A stretch of DNA of 30,611 bases from positions 1 to 30,611 of the IMG/VR virus record IMGVR_UViG_3300033981_000791. One strand, given 5' to 3'. The translations under genes and the position numbers were made by a program. The notes beneath the pieces are model-generated. The model was not told the origin of the DNA. It ran no database searches and worked only from the letters and a program-made list of their open reading frames with translations. Source of the stretch: a virus. Each line of letters starts with the position of its first letter. Position 1 is the stretch's first letter. Positions 7,862 to 15,447 of the stretch are shown piece after piece.

Positions 7862-8048
7862 TGAGATTGTCCGCACAACCTACCCGGTAACAAAGAGGGA
7901 GAGGTGCTGTGCGTTATTGAAAGCTAAAATGGATGCCAAGCGATTGGCTCTAAAAAATAGATTGATGGATGACCGACAAAGAGAGAAAAGAGTATGCGGA
8001 GAACTTCACGAGGACCAATCGGAAGTTTGCCAAAACGCACTTTCCTAA
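7851..8048 (+). CDS. possible small protein between portal and MuF-like gene
   Basis: A 65-residue open frame starting inside the portal stop (11-base overlap) and filling the otherwise empty 107 bases before the next gene. The first 42 residues look protein-like (MTIDEIVRTTYPVTKRERCC, then a basic helix KAKMDAKRLALKNRL). The last part overlaps the MuF-like gene by 80 bases in another frame. I do not recognise it. It may be real with a non-conserved tail; the alternative is simple spacer DNA. Confidence 0.45.
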   Translation: MTIDEIVRTTYPVTKRERCCALLKAKMDAKRLALKNRLMDDRQREKRVCGELHEDQSEVCQNALS

Positions 8049-8787
8049 GGTCAAAAGACAACTAGATAAGGTTGTCAGTTCTTTGATAGGTACAATTAAG
8101 AAAGTAGGAGCCAGACAAGCTCAGACAAGACTAAGGACACAGCTTTGGAATGATGAGCTCTATAAACCAATAGAGGCCATCTACAAGCAAGTAGGTCTCT
8201 ACCATGCCAATCAGATGTATAAGCTAATCCGAAGGGAGGCAAATCAGAAAGGGATAGGGAGAGATGAGCAGTGGACTAGGTTTATCATGGATGAGCTAGA
8301 AAGGACCTTGCTTCAGTTTGCGGTAGTCAAGACCTCAGAGACACTTAGAAACCATTTACTACTCGTTTTACAGAATGCTATCATAAAAGAGCAAACCGTA
8401 GATGAGATAGTCAAGATTCTACAAGACTCTGGGTTTACAGCCATGCAAGCCGAAAGGATTGTTAGGACTGAGGTAGGTCGGGCAGCCAACACTGGAATAA
8501 AGGCAGCAGCCGAGTCTTTTGACTACGCAATGGTCAAAGAATGGATTGCCTTTAGAGATTCAAGGACCAGAGGTTTTAAGCCAGAGCAACCCAAAGACCA
8601 CTTTCACATGGATGGGCAGGTGGTTGACTTTTACGACAACTTTGTCGATCCTAGAAGCGGAGAGAATATAGAATATCCTCTAGCTCCGGGTGGCTCAGCA
8701 GCGATGGTCATAAATTGCAGATGTAGTTGGATTGTTGTACCTAAAAGAGATAGCAGAGGAAGATTAATAAACAGGGGAGGAGCTTGA
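7969..8787 (+). CDS. MuF-like minor head protein
   Basis: A 272-residue protein of the Mu gpF/SPP1 gp7 type, a minor capsid component associated with the portal. The C-terminal half has the family pattern: AERIVRTEVGRAANTG, then EWIAFRDSRTR, HFHMDGQVV, a proline-rich EYPLAPGG segment and the terminal INCRCSW motif. The N-terminal half is helical. It precedes the protease, the normal order in HK97-like head modules. Confidence 0.88.
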   Translation: MTDKERKEYAENFTRTNRKFAKTHFPKVKRQLDKVVSSLIGTIKKVGARQAQTRLRTQLWNDELYKPIEAIYKQVGLYHANQMYKLIRREANQKGIGRDEQWTRFIMDELERTLLQFAVVKTSETLRNHLLLVLQNAIIKEQTVDEIVKILQDSGFTAMQAERIVRTEVGRAANTGIKAAAESFDYAMVKEWIAFRDSRTRGFKPEQPKDHFHMDGQVVDFYDNFVDPRSGENIEYPLAPGGSAAMVINCRCSWIVVPKRDSRGRLINRGGA

Positions 8788-8854
8788 TCGGCTACGGCCA
8801 ATACTGCGGAATAATGAAACAATAACCAGGGTCAACCCTCCCAAAATATTGAAT

Positions 8855-9622
8855 ATGAAAAGATACTTTGAACAAAAGACAGTAAGCAACTCGGTGCAAG
8901 ATGTTAGCACTACCACTAGAAAGGTAAAGGTAGCTATCAGCCAGATGGGCAGCAAAGACTTTGATAACGATGTTATCGACCACAATGCCTACACTAAGAC
9001 ACTAACAGAAAGAGGTCCTAAAGGTGCTAACCTTATTTGGCACTTAACAGACCACAATCCTAGTCTAAAGTCAGCCATTGGCAAGTTCTCTGAGCTGTAT
9101 GTAGAAAAGGACTATCTGGTAGGAATTACCGATGTGCCTAACACTACATGGGGCAACGATGTCCTAGAGTTCTACAAGTCTGGTCATATTAACCAGCACT
9201 CTGTTGGCTTTCGCACTATTAAGCAAGAGAACCAGAAAAGTGTTGAGGGCGAGTACAATCTCATCAAAGAGATACTACTTTTTGAAGGTTCTGCAGTTTT
9301 GTGGGGTGCAAACATTAACACACCTACTATTGAGGTAGGTAAGTCAATGGAGGAGGTTATGACCCAGCATGAGAAACTGTCTAAAGAGCTGAGTATGCTC
9401 TTAAAGTCATTGAAAGATGGCCGCTTCTCTGATGATGCTTTCGAGTTTATCGAAATCAGAGTCGCACAAATTAATGAGGCAATAAAATCACTTATTTCAA
9501 TAGATACCACTCCTAAAGAGGAGCAACCCGCTGAAGCAGTTGCAGAGACTAAGGAGCCGGAGGTAGATTTGAGTGGATTGAAGCATAACTTAAACAATTT
9601 ATTAACTAAATTAAATTCCTAA
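8855..9622 (+). CDS. prohead protease
   Basis: A 255-residue head maturation protease of the HK97 gp4/S78 type; the ATG at 8855 is preferred to a TTG at 8849. Candidate catalytic His63 lies in LIWHLTDHNP and the nucleophile Ser116 in HSVGF (115-119), both in the family order. The region after about residue 150 is helical and charged (EKLSKELSMLLKSLKDG, later a proline/glutamate linker and LKHNLNNLLTKLNS), which may act as a scaffold domain, since no separate scaffold gene is visible. It cleaves the N-terminal delta domain of the capsid protein encoded next. Confidence 0.87.
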   Translation: MKRYFEQKTVSNSVQDVSTTTRKVKVAISQMGSKDFDNDVIDHNAYTKTLTERGPKGANLIWHLTDHNPSLKSAIGKFSELYVEKDYLVGITDVPNTTWGNDVLEFYKSGHINQHSVGFRTIKQENQKSVEGEYNLIKEILLFEGSAVLWGANINTPTIEVGKSMEEVMTQHEKLSKELSMLLKSLKDGRFSDDAFEFIEIRVAQINEAIKSLISIDTTPKEEQPAEAVAETKEPEVDLSGLKHNLNNLLTKLNS

Positions 9623-9624
9623 CA

Positions 9625-10764
9625 ATGGAAGAATTGAAAAACATCGAGACTGCGGTAAAATCAGCTACCGAGTCTGTTGAAAGGATGAAAGCTGCCAATG
9701 AGGCTGCAATCGCTGATGTAAAGAACGATGTAGCCGAGGTAAAGGCTGCTGTCGTAACAATGGATGAGGCTGCTAAGAAAAACCAAGCTGCCCTCGACCA
9801 ACTGATCGCTGAGAAAGCCGCCAAGAAAGTCGATAACAAGACTAAGTCTTTTGGTGATGCTTTTGCTGAGCAAATGGCTGAGGCTTTTGAGGCTAAGCAA
9901 GCTGAAATCAAAGAGTTTCAAAAGAACAAGAATGCCAAGCTGACTATCGACCTTAAAGCTGTCGGTACAATGACTTTGGGTAACAACCTGTCTGGTGATG
10001 GTGTTGCTACTTACAATCAGCGTCAAGGTTTGGTGCCTGCTCAGAAGATTAACATGCGTGATCTTATCCCTACTGCTGTATCTCCAACCGGACTTTATGT
10101 TACCTATCGTGAGACTGGTACTGAGGGTTCTATCGGAATCCAGACTGAGGGTAACGCAAAGAGCCAGATTGACTACGACCTGACTGAGGTGAAAGTAGTA
10201 TCTGACTACATTGCTGGTTTCGCTCGTTTTTCAAAGCAAATGATGTTCCAATTGCCTTTCTTGCAGAATACCCTCCAGAGAATGCTGCTGCGTGATTTCT
10301 ACAAGAAAGAGAACAGCACATTCTTTACTGCTGTATCAACTGCTGCAACTGGTTCTACTACTACCTCTGCCTCTGTTGATGCTGAGCAACTGGTTGACTG
10401 GATTGCCAACCAACTGGATGCTAACTTCGAGGCTTCATTTGCTCTCGTAAGCTATGCTCAGTGGGCTGACTTGCTTAAGACTAAGCCAACTGACTACTCA
10501 GTTCCTGGTGGTTTCGTAATCGATGCCAATGGTAATGTCCGTATCGCTGGAGTGCCTGTAATCGGTGCTTCATGGGTTACTAACGACAAAGCCCTTATCA
10601 TCGATGCTAACTACCTCGAGCGTGTTGAGACCGAGGGATTGCGTGTAGAGTTTTCTTATGAGGATAGCGACAACTTCCAGAGAAACCTGGTAACTGCTCG
10701 TGTTGAGTGTTTTGAAGACATCAACATCATGAGAACAGATGCAATCATCTACGGATCATTCTAA
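9625..10764 (+). CDS. major capsid protein, HK97 fold
   Basis: A 379-residue capsid protein. Residues 1-110 form a long charged coiled coil (ERMKAANEAAIADVKNDVAE and following), the delta domain removed during maturation. The remainder has the HK97-family features: NMRDLIPTAVSPTGLYVTYR, a SDYIAGFARFSKQM E-loop/spine region and a C-terminal VTARVECFEDINIMRTDAII strand pair. Codon use is distinctive: nine of thirteen Arg codons are CGT, whereas the surrounding genes mostly use AGA/AGG, a sign of high expression. A strong terminator follows immediately. Confidence 0.92.
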   Translation: MEELKNIETAVKSATESVERMKAANEAAIADVKNDVAEVKAAVVTMDEAAKKNQAALDQLIAEKAAKKVDNKTKSFGDAFAEQMAEAFEAKQAEIKEFQKNKNAKLTIDLKAVGTMTLGNNLSGDGVATYNQRQGLVPAQKINMRDLIPTAVSPTGLYVTYRETGTEGSIGIQTEGNAKSQIDYDLTEVKVVSDYIAGFARFSKQMMFQLPFLQNTLQRMLLRDFYKKENSTFFTAVSTAATGSTTTSASVDAEQLVDWIANQLDANFEASFALVSYAQWADLLKTKPTDYSVPGGFVIDANGNVRIAGVPVIGASWVTNDKALIIDANYLERVETEGLRVEFSYEDSDNFQRNLVTARVECFEDINIMRTDAIIYGSF

Positions 10765-10788
10765 ATAGGTGCTGTGGTTTGATGTGGT

Positions 10789-10817
10789 GGGGCCGGTTTC
10801 GGCTGGCCCCTTTTTTT
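10789..10817 (+). terminator. strong intrinsic terminator after the capsid gene
   Basis: GGGGCC at 10789-10794 pairs with GGCCCC at 10805-10810. Inner G-U and G-C pairs close a UUCG tetraloop, and seven T follow at 10811-10817. It lies inside a same-strand gene block, so it probably attenuates transcription and leaves capsid message in excess over the connector and tail messages. Confidence 0.85.
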
Positions 10818-10828
10818 AATAAATATCT

Positions 10829-11395
10829 ATGCTTTACAATCTACTTATCGACTGGGAGGACCAGACCAATGAATCGGGAATAGTCGAGCCTCTGACAGTA
10901 AATGAGGTTAAGAACTACCTGAGATTGGAAGGGTTTATAGACAGCTCAGATAGCATCCCTTCTGACTATGACGATGACGATGCTCTGATTGCTGATCTGA
11001 TTACCTCTGCCAGAGAAAGGATTGAGGAGTTTACTGGCCTGAGCTTAATCCCTAAAACATGGGAGATTGAGTTCACTAACTTGGCTGGGGGCTTTGAGAT
11101 TCCCTTTGGTCCGGTAAATACTATCCTAAATGTCAAAGATGATGAGGGAGATAGTATAAGCACAGATGACTTTGATGTGTCCTTAAATGGTCGCATCCTA
11201 AAATGGCCCAAGTATGAAAATATGACCATGCTTTACGAGGCTGGTTATACTGATCTACCTAAAGGACTAAAGGATGCCATGTATAAAGAGGTCGCTTATA
11301 GGTATATCAATAGAGGCGATGAGAATGTCGATGGCATGAGCCGCGAGGCCATGAATCTGGCAAGTAGATATAAAACAGTCAACTGGTTAGGATGA
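10829..11395 (+). CDS. head-tail connector (gp6-like adaptor)
   Basis: A 188-residue protein with the gp6/QLRG-type connector pattern: LTVNEVKNYLRL near the N-terminus, then DDDALIADLITSARERIEEF and TGLSLIPKTWEIEF. These are mainly helical adaptors that sit under the portal ring. The acidic spacer between the first two elements (SSDSIPSDYDDDD) is longer than usual. Stop and next start overlap as ATGA. The gene order capsid, connector, closure, neck, terminator, tube is standard. Confidence 0.82.
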   Translation: MLYNLLIDWEDQTNESGIVEPLTVNEVKNYLRLEGFIDSSDSIPSDYDDDDALIADLITSARERIEEFTGLSLIPKTWEIEFTNLAGGFEIPFGPVNTILNVKDDEGDSISTDDFDVSLNGRILKWPKYENMTMLYEAGYTDLPKGLKDAMYKEVAYRYINRGDENVDGMSREAMNLASRYKTVNWLG

Positions 11396-11709
11396 TAGGC
11401 AACCTCAAACCGATAAAGCTCCTAAAATACACCAACACTATCGATGCCGATGGGGATGCTACCGATACGGTTGCAGTAACCTATAAGATGTGGGCTGAGA
11501 TTAGTGATGAGGGAGGTGGTAGAACTCAGGCTGATGGTCGGACAGATATGTCAGACACTAAGACCTTTAAGCTACCATTCAGAGGCTACAATATCACACC
11601 TGACTACAAGATAGAATATTTCGGACAGACCTATTCTATTAGTGCTGTGAGAAGGATTGATGAGAAACGATTTTATTGGGAAGTAACCGCATTTACCATC
11701 TTTGGTTAA
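11392..11709 (+). CDS. head closure / head-tail joining protein
   Basis: A 105-residue beta-rich protein. It resembles phage head-tail joining proteins (SPP1 gp16 and HK97 types): a short N-terminal strand, TYKMWAEISDEGGGRTQADG, then a TFKLPFRGYNITPDYKIEYF segment and a terminal RFYWEVTAF strand. Such proteins plug the connector after packaging. Position and length (about 100-120 residues) fit, while sequence conservation in this family is low. Confidence 0.75.
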   Translation: MIGNLKPIKLLKYTNTIDADGDATDTVAVTYKMWAEISDEGGGRTQADGRTDMSDTKTFKLPFRGYNITPDYKIEYFGQTYSISAVRRIDEKRFYWEVTAFTIFG

Positions 11710-12235
11710 AGTTAATGTCATAGGATTAGATAGCTTAAAAAGCCGCATAGACTCGGCCAGTAAGGAATTAAAGACCGATGTAGATGCAGAGCTTCAAGCC
11801 GCTGCCTTTGACTTTGTGGCTTTAGCTAAGAGAGATGTAGCCAGTCAAGGAGGAGATAGAGGCACCTTACTAAGGTCGATAACACAAAGCAAGGAAGGGG
11901 ATATGTCCTATGTGGTTTCAGCTAATGTCTTTTATGCTCCATTTATTGAATTTGGCACAAAGAGTAAGTTTAACCCTTACCCGGGGACCGAGGAGTATGC
12001 CTCCCAATTTAAGGGGGCAAAGGGATCGGGTACTTTGAAGCTGATAGATGCTATCAAAGGATGGGTAAAGAGAAAGGGGATTGCAAAGGGTAAAGAGGCA
12101 GACAGAGCAGCCTTTTTGATTGCTCGGTCTATCTACAAGAAAGGAATAAGCCCAAAGCCATTCTTTTTTAAGCAAGTACCGATTGTGAGAGAGAAATTGT
12201 TAACTAATGTTACAAGAGTACTAAATGGCATTTAA
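11702..12235 (+). CDS. HK97 gp10-like neck protein
   Basis: A 177-residue protein with the gp10/tail-completion pattern: VIGLDSLKSRIDSASKEL helix, AAAFDFVALAKRDV, then a VVSANVFYAPFIEFGTKSKF segment, the hallmark 'Y-A-x-x-x-E-F-G-T' of the family, and a C-terminal PKPFFFKQVP region. It sits at the head-tail interface. The start is a TTG overlapping the upstream stop; no ATG occurs before the conserved region, so a rare start is accepted. Confidence 0.8.
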   Translation: MVKVNVIGLDSLKSRIDSASKELKTDVDAELQAAAFDFVALAKRDVASQGGDRGTLLRSITQSKEGDMSYVVSANVFYAPFIEFGTKSKFNPYPGTEEYASQFKGAKGSGTLKLIDAIKGWVKRKGIAKGKEADRAAFLIARSIYKKGISPKPFFFKQVPIVREKLLTNVTRVLNGI

Positions 12236-12650
12236 GACCGCACTATACGACCTAAAGACAGAATGGTACAAAACCCTCGATGGGGTTATTAGTGTACCAG
12301 TCTATAAGGATGCTGTGCCTTTGAGTCAGAATGGCAACTATGTGCTAATAAGGTCAGAGGGTAGTGCCCAGACAGACCTAAACAACTCTGCATTTTTTCA
12401 GTCTGCAATTATTGTGGTAGATATATTAACTAAATTTGCTACCATAGGAAATAGTAAGACTGCTTACGATATAGCCCAAGAGATTTACGATGAGATAATA
12501 CTCGGACCTAACTCTTTTGGCATAACCATACCAGACCACCAGATTACACAGATAACGATTCAATCAGAGACCGAACTTTACGAAGATGATGGCTCTGAGA
12601 AACTATTTAGGCTTTTACTTAGATACGAGCATATTATTAATCAAAATTAA
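12225..12650 (+). CDS. tail terminator-like protein (DUF3168 type)
   Basis: A 141-residue protein in the tail terminator position. The pattern MAFKTALYDLKTEWYKTL, then VPVYKDAVPLSQNGNYVLI and a late YEDDGSEKLFRLLLRYEH strand, is that of DUF3168-like tail completion proteins, which cap the tube and set its end. It overlaps the gp10-like gene by 11 bases and is followed by the tube gene after 11 bases. Confidence 0.7.
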   Translation: MAFKTALYDLKTEWYKTLDGVISVPVYKDAVPLSQNGNYVLIRSEGSAQTDLNNSAFFQSAIIVVDILTKFATIGNSKTAYDIAQEIYDEIILGPNSFGITIPDHQITQITIQSETELYEDDGSEKLFRLLLRYEHIINQN

Positions 12651-12661
12651 ATAAAAACAAA

Positions 12662-13087
12662 ATGGCAGATGCTACAACAATCTCTGGCAGTGTGATGTTC
12701 ATTGAATATTCAGACACTCCGAGTGGTGCAAGAAAGTCGGCTGTTTGCCAGAGTGAGGGATCATTCGATGGCAGCCGCAATGTAGTTAGTGATGAGACTA
12801 ACTGTGGAACTTTGAAAGTATTAGGACCTCAGAACAACCGTTTCACTTTGAATGCGGTAGTTGACACTGTACCTGATGCTAACGAGGCTTCTTTCAATGA
12901 TTTTCAAACTCTGTATGCCAACAACACAAAGAAGTACTGGCATCTGACAGATTCAGCCGAAACCATCTATCATGGTGGTTATGGTTGGATTTCAGCTCTC
13001 GGTCAGCAGAATGTTAGCGGTCAGACTGCTAAGTTCACAATGACTATTGAGATTGAGGGAGACATTGATACAACACCAGCAAGCTAA
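12662..13087 (+). CDS. major tail tube protein
   Basis: A 141-residue protein, the predicted building block of the tail tube. It starts MADATTISGSVMFI and contains alternating strands with GPQNNRFTLNAVVDTVPDAN, and ends GQTAKFTMTIEIEGD, typical of small tube subunits whose last strand packs against the next ring. Position directly before the chaperone pair and tape measure is the standard place for it. Confidence 0.78.
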   Translation: MADATTISGSVMFIEYSDTPSGARKSAVCQSEGSFDGSRNVVSDETNCGTLKVLGPQNNRFTLNAVVDTVPDANEASFNDFQTLYANNTKKYWHLTDSAETIYHGGYGWISALGQQNVSGQTAKFTMTIEIEGDIDTTPAS

Positions 13088-13092
13088 TACAC

Positions 13093-13440
13093 ATGAAACA
13101 AATCACACACACCATCGGAGGCAAAGAGGTTACATTGGATGTCGGCAAGATGTGGTTCTCAAAGTTCTACGGAGAGGCTACATCTTCTGACCCTCTGTTG
13201 ATGTCTGAACTTCTAAGCAAGCCCGACAAGCAATTTGATTTTATTTGTGGCCTTGTTTATGGTGGCTTGAACTGCTATAATAAGGTCAATGGGGTAAAGG
13301 AGTTTATCTCTATCGAGCAGGTCCAAGACTGGGTCGGTGCGATGGATGAGTCCGATGCCGCTAGTTTAATCAATAAGTTTGTAGAGGCTAATAAACCTAA
13401 AGAACAGGGGGAAGCCCCAGCCCAAGTGGCAAATCCTTAA
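13093..13440 (+). CDS. tail assembly chaperone, first frame (G-like)
   Basis: A 115-residue protein between the tube and tape measure genes, the position of lambda gpG. The pattern of an N-terminal strand (ITHTIGGKEVTLDVG), an FDFICGLVYGGLNCY helix and a helical C-terminus (WVGAMDESDAASLINKFVEA) fits the family. Tail chaperones bind the tape measure and guide tube assembly. Near its end a run of five G (13407-13411) offers a -1 shift into the next frame, which would give a G-T fusion of about 222 residues. Confidence 0.75.
   Translation: MKQITHTIGGKEVTLDVGKMWFSKFYGEATSSDPLLMSELLSKPDKQFDFICGLVYGGLNCYNKVNGVKEFISIEQVQDWVGAMDESDAASLINKFVEANKPKEQGEAPAQVANP
13407..13413 (+). other. predicted programmed -1 frameshift site
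   Basis: The heptamer G GGG GAA is in the zero frame of the first chaperone gene; the glycine tRNA can re-pair after a one-base back-slip on the G run. A GGGG/CCCC hairpin (to 13418) follows directly. The -1 frame is open only from 13401 and holds SLTWDEM upstream of the first ATG (13452), a motif that belongs with the second chaperone domain. Confidence 0.6.
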
Positions 13441-13451
13441 CTTGGGATGAG

Positions 13452-13760
13452 ATGAGGTCGGAAGCCTTTGGCCAGATTGGTCTGCTTCCGGTGGAATTTT
13501 ATGGTTTAGAGGTCGAGGAGTACCTGCTTTTACGAAAGGGGTATATCGAAAAGGTAAAGAATGAGTCTGTCTTGTTAAGGTTTCAGACAGCCTTAATATG
13601 TGAGGCTCTGATAGGTAAGGGTAATGGGGCGAGGTTTGTCATGGATAGCTGGCAGCTCGAATCTAAGACAGAATTAGACCAGCAACAAGTCCGGGCACTC
13701 CTGAAAGCCAAGAGAGAGAAAGAGGCCTTAAAAAGGCTTAAAATGAACCAGAATGGCTGA
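13452..13760 (+). CDS. tail assembly chaperone, second frame (T-like)
   Basis: The open -1 frame continues from 13401; 102 residues follow the ATG at 13452. The segment SLTWDEMRSEAFGQIGLLPV, followed by EFYGLEVEEYLLL, resembles the W-D-x-x...LGLSPxEFW...EL motif of phage and gene transfer agent tail chaperones. Since the TWDE part lies before the ATG, the natural product is probably the frameshift fusion, not a separate protein. It overlaps the tape measure start by eight bases. Confidence 0.72.
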   Translation: MRSEAFGQIGLLPVEFYGLEVEEYLLLRKGYIEKVKNESVLLRFQTALICEALIGKGNGARFVMDSWQLESKTELDQQQVRALLKAKREKEALKRLKMNQNG

Positions 13761-15447
13761 AATGCAAATTAAGATAGCGGCTGATGTCAGTAGTGCGGTT
13801 AGCGGCCTTGACAAATTAGGCAGAGAACTCGACCAGACTGGCAAAGATGCTGTCCAATTAGGCAATGCGGTCGAGAATGCAAGCCAAAAGATTAGGACCT
13901 TACCGAATGTCACAGGTCAAGCCACATCTACCTTAACGAACTTTAGCCGAGTGGTGCAAGATGCGCCCTTTGGTCTTATTGGTATAGCCAATAACATTGA
14001 TCCTCTAATTTCATCATTTAATCAACTTAAAGCCACTACCGGAACAACTGGAGGGGCTTTTAGAGCTTTAGTAGGTCAATTAGCTGGTCCTGCTGGTATT
14101 GCTCTTGCTGTCTCTACTGTTACATCTTTGCTTATCACTTTTGGGGATAGGCTTTTTAGCTCAACTCAATCAGCTAAGCAATTAGCCGAGGCAAGTAAGA
14201 AAGTAGCGGATGAGCAAAGAGCCATATTTGAAGGGATAGCGAGTGAAAGGGTAGAGATTGATAAGTTAATAATTGCCCTAAATTCAGAGAACACTACAAG
14301 AGGCCAAAAAGAAGCAATCCTTAAAAAACTAAGAGCTATTAATCCTCAATACTTTGGGGATTTGAAAAATGAGGAAGGCCTTGTAAATAGCCTGAGTATT
14401 GCTTATCAGAAATATACTGCCAGTCTGGTTGCGAGATCAGAGGTAGCCATTCTGACTAAGGAGCTCGAAGACATTACCACAGAGATTCTCAAATTAGAAA
14501 AAGCGGGTGCAACTACTCAGATAATAGATTTAGGTCTGAAAAGGGGCTTAGATGGTAGAATACAAGCTGCAAGATTATTAACTAAAGAGGAACGCAATCA
14601 GCTTGACTTAAATACACAATTATCTCAACAATTAAGAGAAAGAGATAGGTTATTAGGCCAAATAGTACAAAAGCAAACTGGCTTAGAATTGCCATCCATA
14701 TCGGGTGGGGTTGCTGATGTTCAATTTGATTTCAATATAATACCTGGGATAAGGAATCTAACTGAGTTAGAAGCTAAGTTAGCTGGCCCTTTGCCCAGTT
14801 TGTTGCCTGATTTACAAAAGGCAATTAAAAACATACAAAAAGACCCAAAGGATGTAACTATCCCAGTAAAGCCACGAATTGTGGCTGAGGGTACAGATAA
14901 AGCAGTCTTAGATTTTTCAAATAACTTGACTCAGGCTTTACAGAATGCCTTGCAGTCAGGATTAGAAGGAATAGGCGAAAGTCTAGGTAACTTGCTATCT
15001 GGAGAGAACTTTGGGGAAGGTATCTTAAATGTAATTAGCTCTTTACTGACTGCCATTGGTAAAGCATTGATTGCTTACGGTATTGCCAAAGAGGGTATAG
15101 ACAGAATCCTCGGACCAGGTGGTATTGCCATTCCCGGTGCTGCTGCCATTGGCTTAGGTATAGCCTCAATAGCTGCTGCCTCTTTACTAAAGAATTTTGG
15201 CGGTGCAAGGGCTGAGGGTGGACCAGTAAGCGGTAACAAGACTTACTTAGTAGGAGAAAGAGGACCAGAGTTATTTGTTCCTAATGTGGCGGGTACTATT
15301 GTACCCAATGATGAGCTGCCTAGCTTTGGTCAAGGATTGGCCTCTGTCTTAGGTGGTAGGGCATCTGGGGTTACTACATTAAGAGGTCAGGATATTATTT
15401 TAGCATACGCAAGAACACAAAGAAGTCAACTCAGAGTAAATGGCTAA
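13753..15447 (+). CDS. tail tape measure protein
   Basis: A 564-residue helical protein that sets tail length. It starts with repeated helix-forming segments rich in A, Q, L and K, has hydrophobic stretches near residues 115-135 and 430-490 (GKALIAYGIAKEG, PGAAAIGLGIASIAAASLL) and ends with the conserved FGGARAEGGPVSGNKTYLVG and ERGPELFVPNVAGTIVPN found at tape measure C-termini. It is short for the class; at about 0.15 nm per residue the tail would be roughly 85 nm. It lies just after the chaperone pair, as expected. Confidence 0.88.
   Translation: MAEMQIKIAADVSSAVSGLDKLGRELDQTGKDAVQLGNAVENASQKIRTLPNVTGQATSTLTNFSRVVQDAPFGLIGIANNIDPLISSFNQLKATTGTTGGAFRALVGQLAGPAGIALAVSTVTSLLITFGDRLFSSTQSAKQLAEASKKVADEQRAIFEGIASERVEIDKLIIALNSENTTRGQKEAILKKLRAINPQYFGDLKNEEGLVNSLSIAYQKYTASLVARSEVAILTKELEDITTEILKLEKAGATTQIIDLGLKRGLDGRIQAARLLTKEERNQLDLNTQLSQQLRERDRLLGQIVQKQTGLELPSISGGVADVQFDFNIIPGIRNLTELEAKLAGPLPSLLPDLQKAIKNIQKDPKDVTIPVKPRIVAEGTDKAVLDFSNNLTQALQNALQSGLEGIGESLGNLLSGENFGEGILNVISSLLTAIGKALIAYGIAKEGIDRILGPGGIAIPGAAAIGLGIASIAAASLLKNFGGARAEGGPVSGNKTYLVGERGPELFVPNVAGTIVPNDELPSFGQGLASVLGGRASGVTTLRGQDIILAYARTQRSQLRVNG

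Noticed and set aside
8828-8839. AGGGTCAACCCT inverted repeat before the protease gene
   Set aside because: A two-base loop and a five-base stem with no T-run or promoter nearby; too short to be meaningful.
9184-9597. 137-codon minus-strand frame opposite the prohead protease
   Set aside because: It mirrors the capsid-protease codon pattern; the product is Ser/Leu-rich and the opposite gene is firmly identified.
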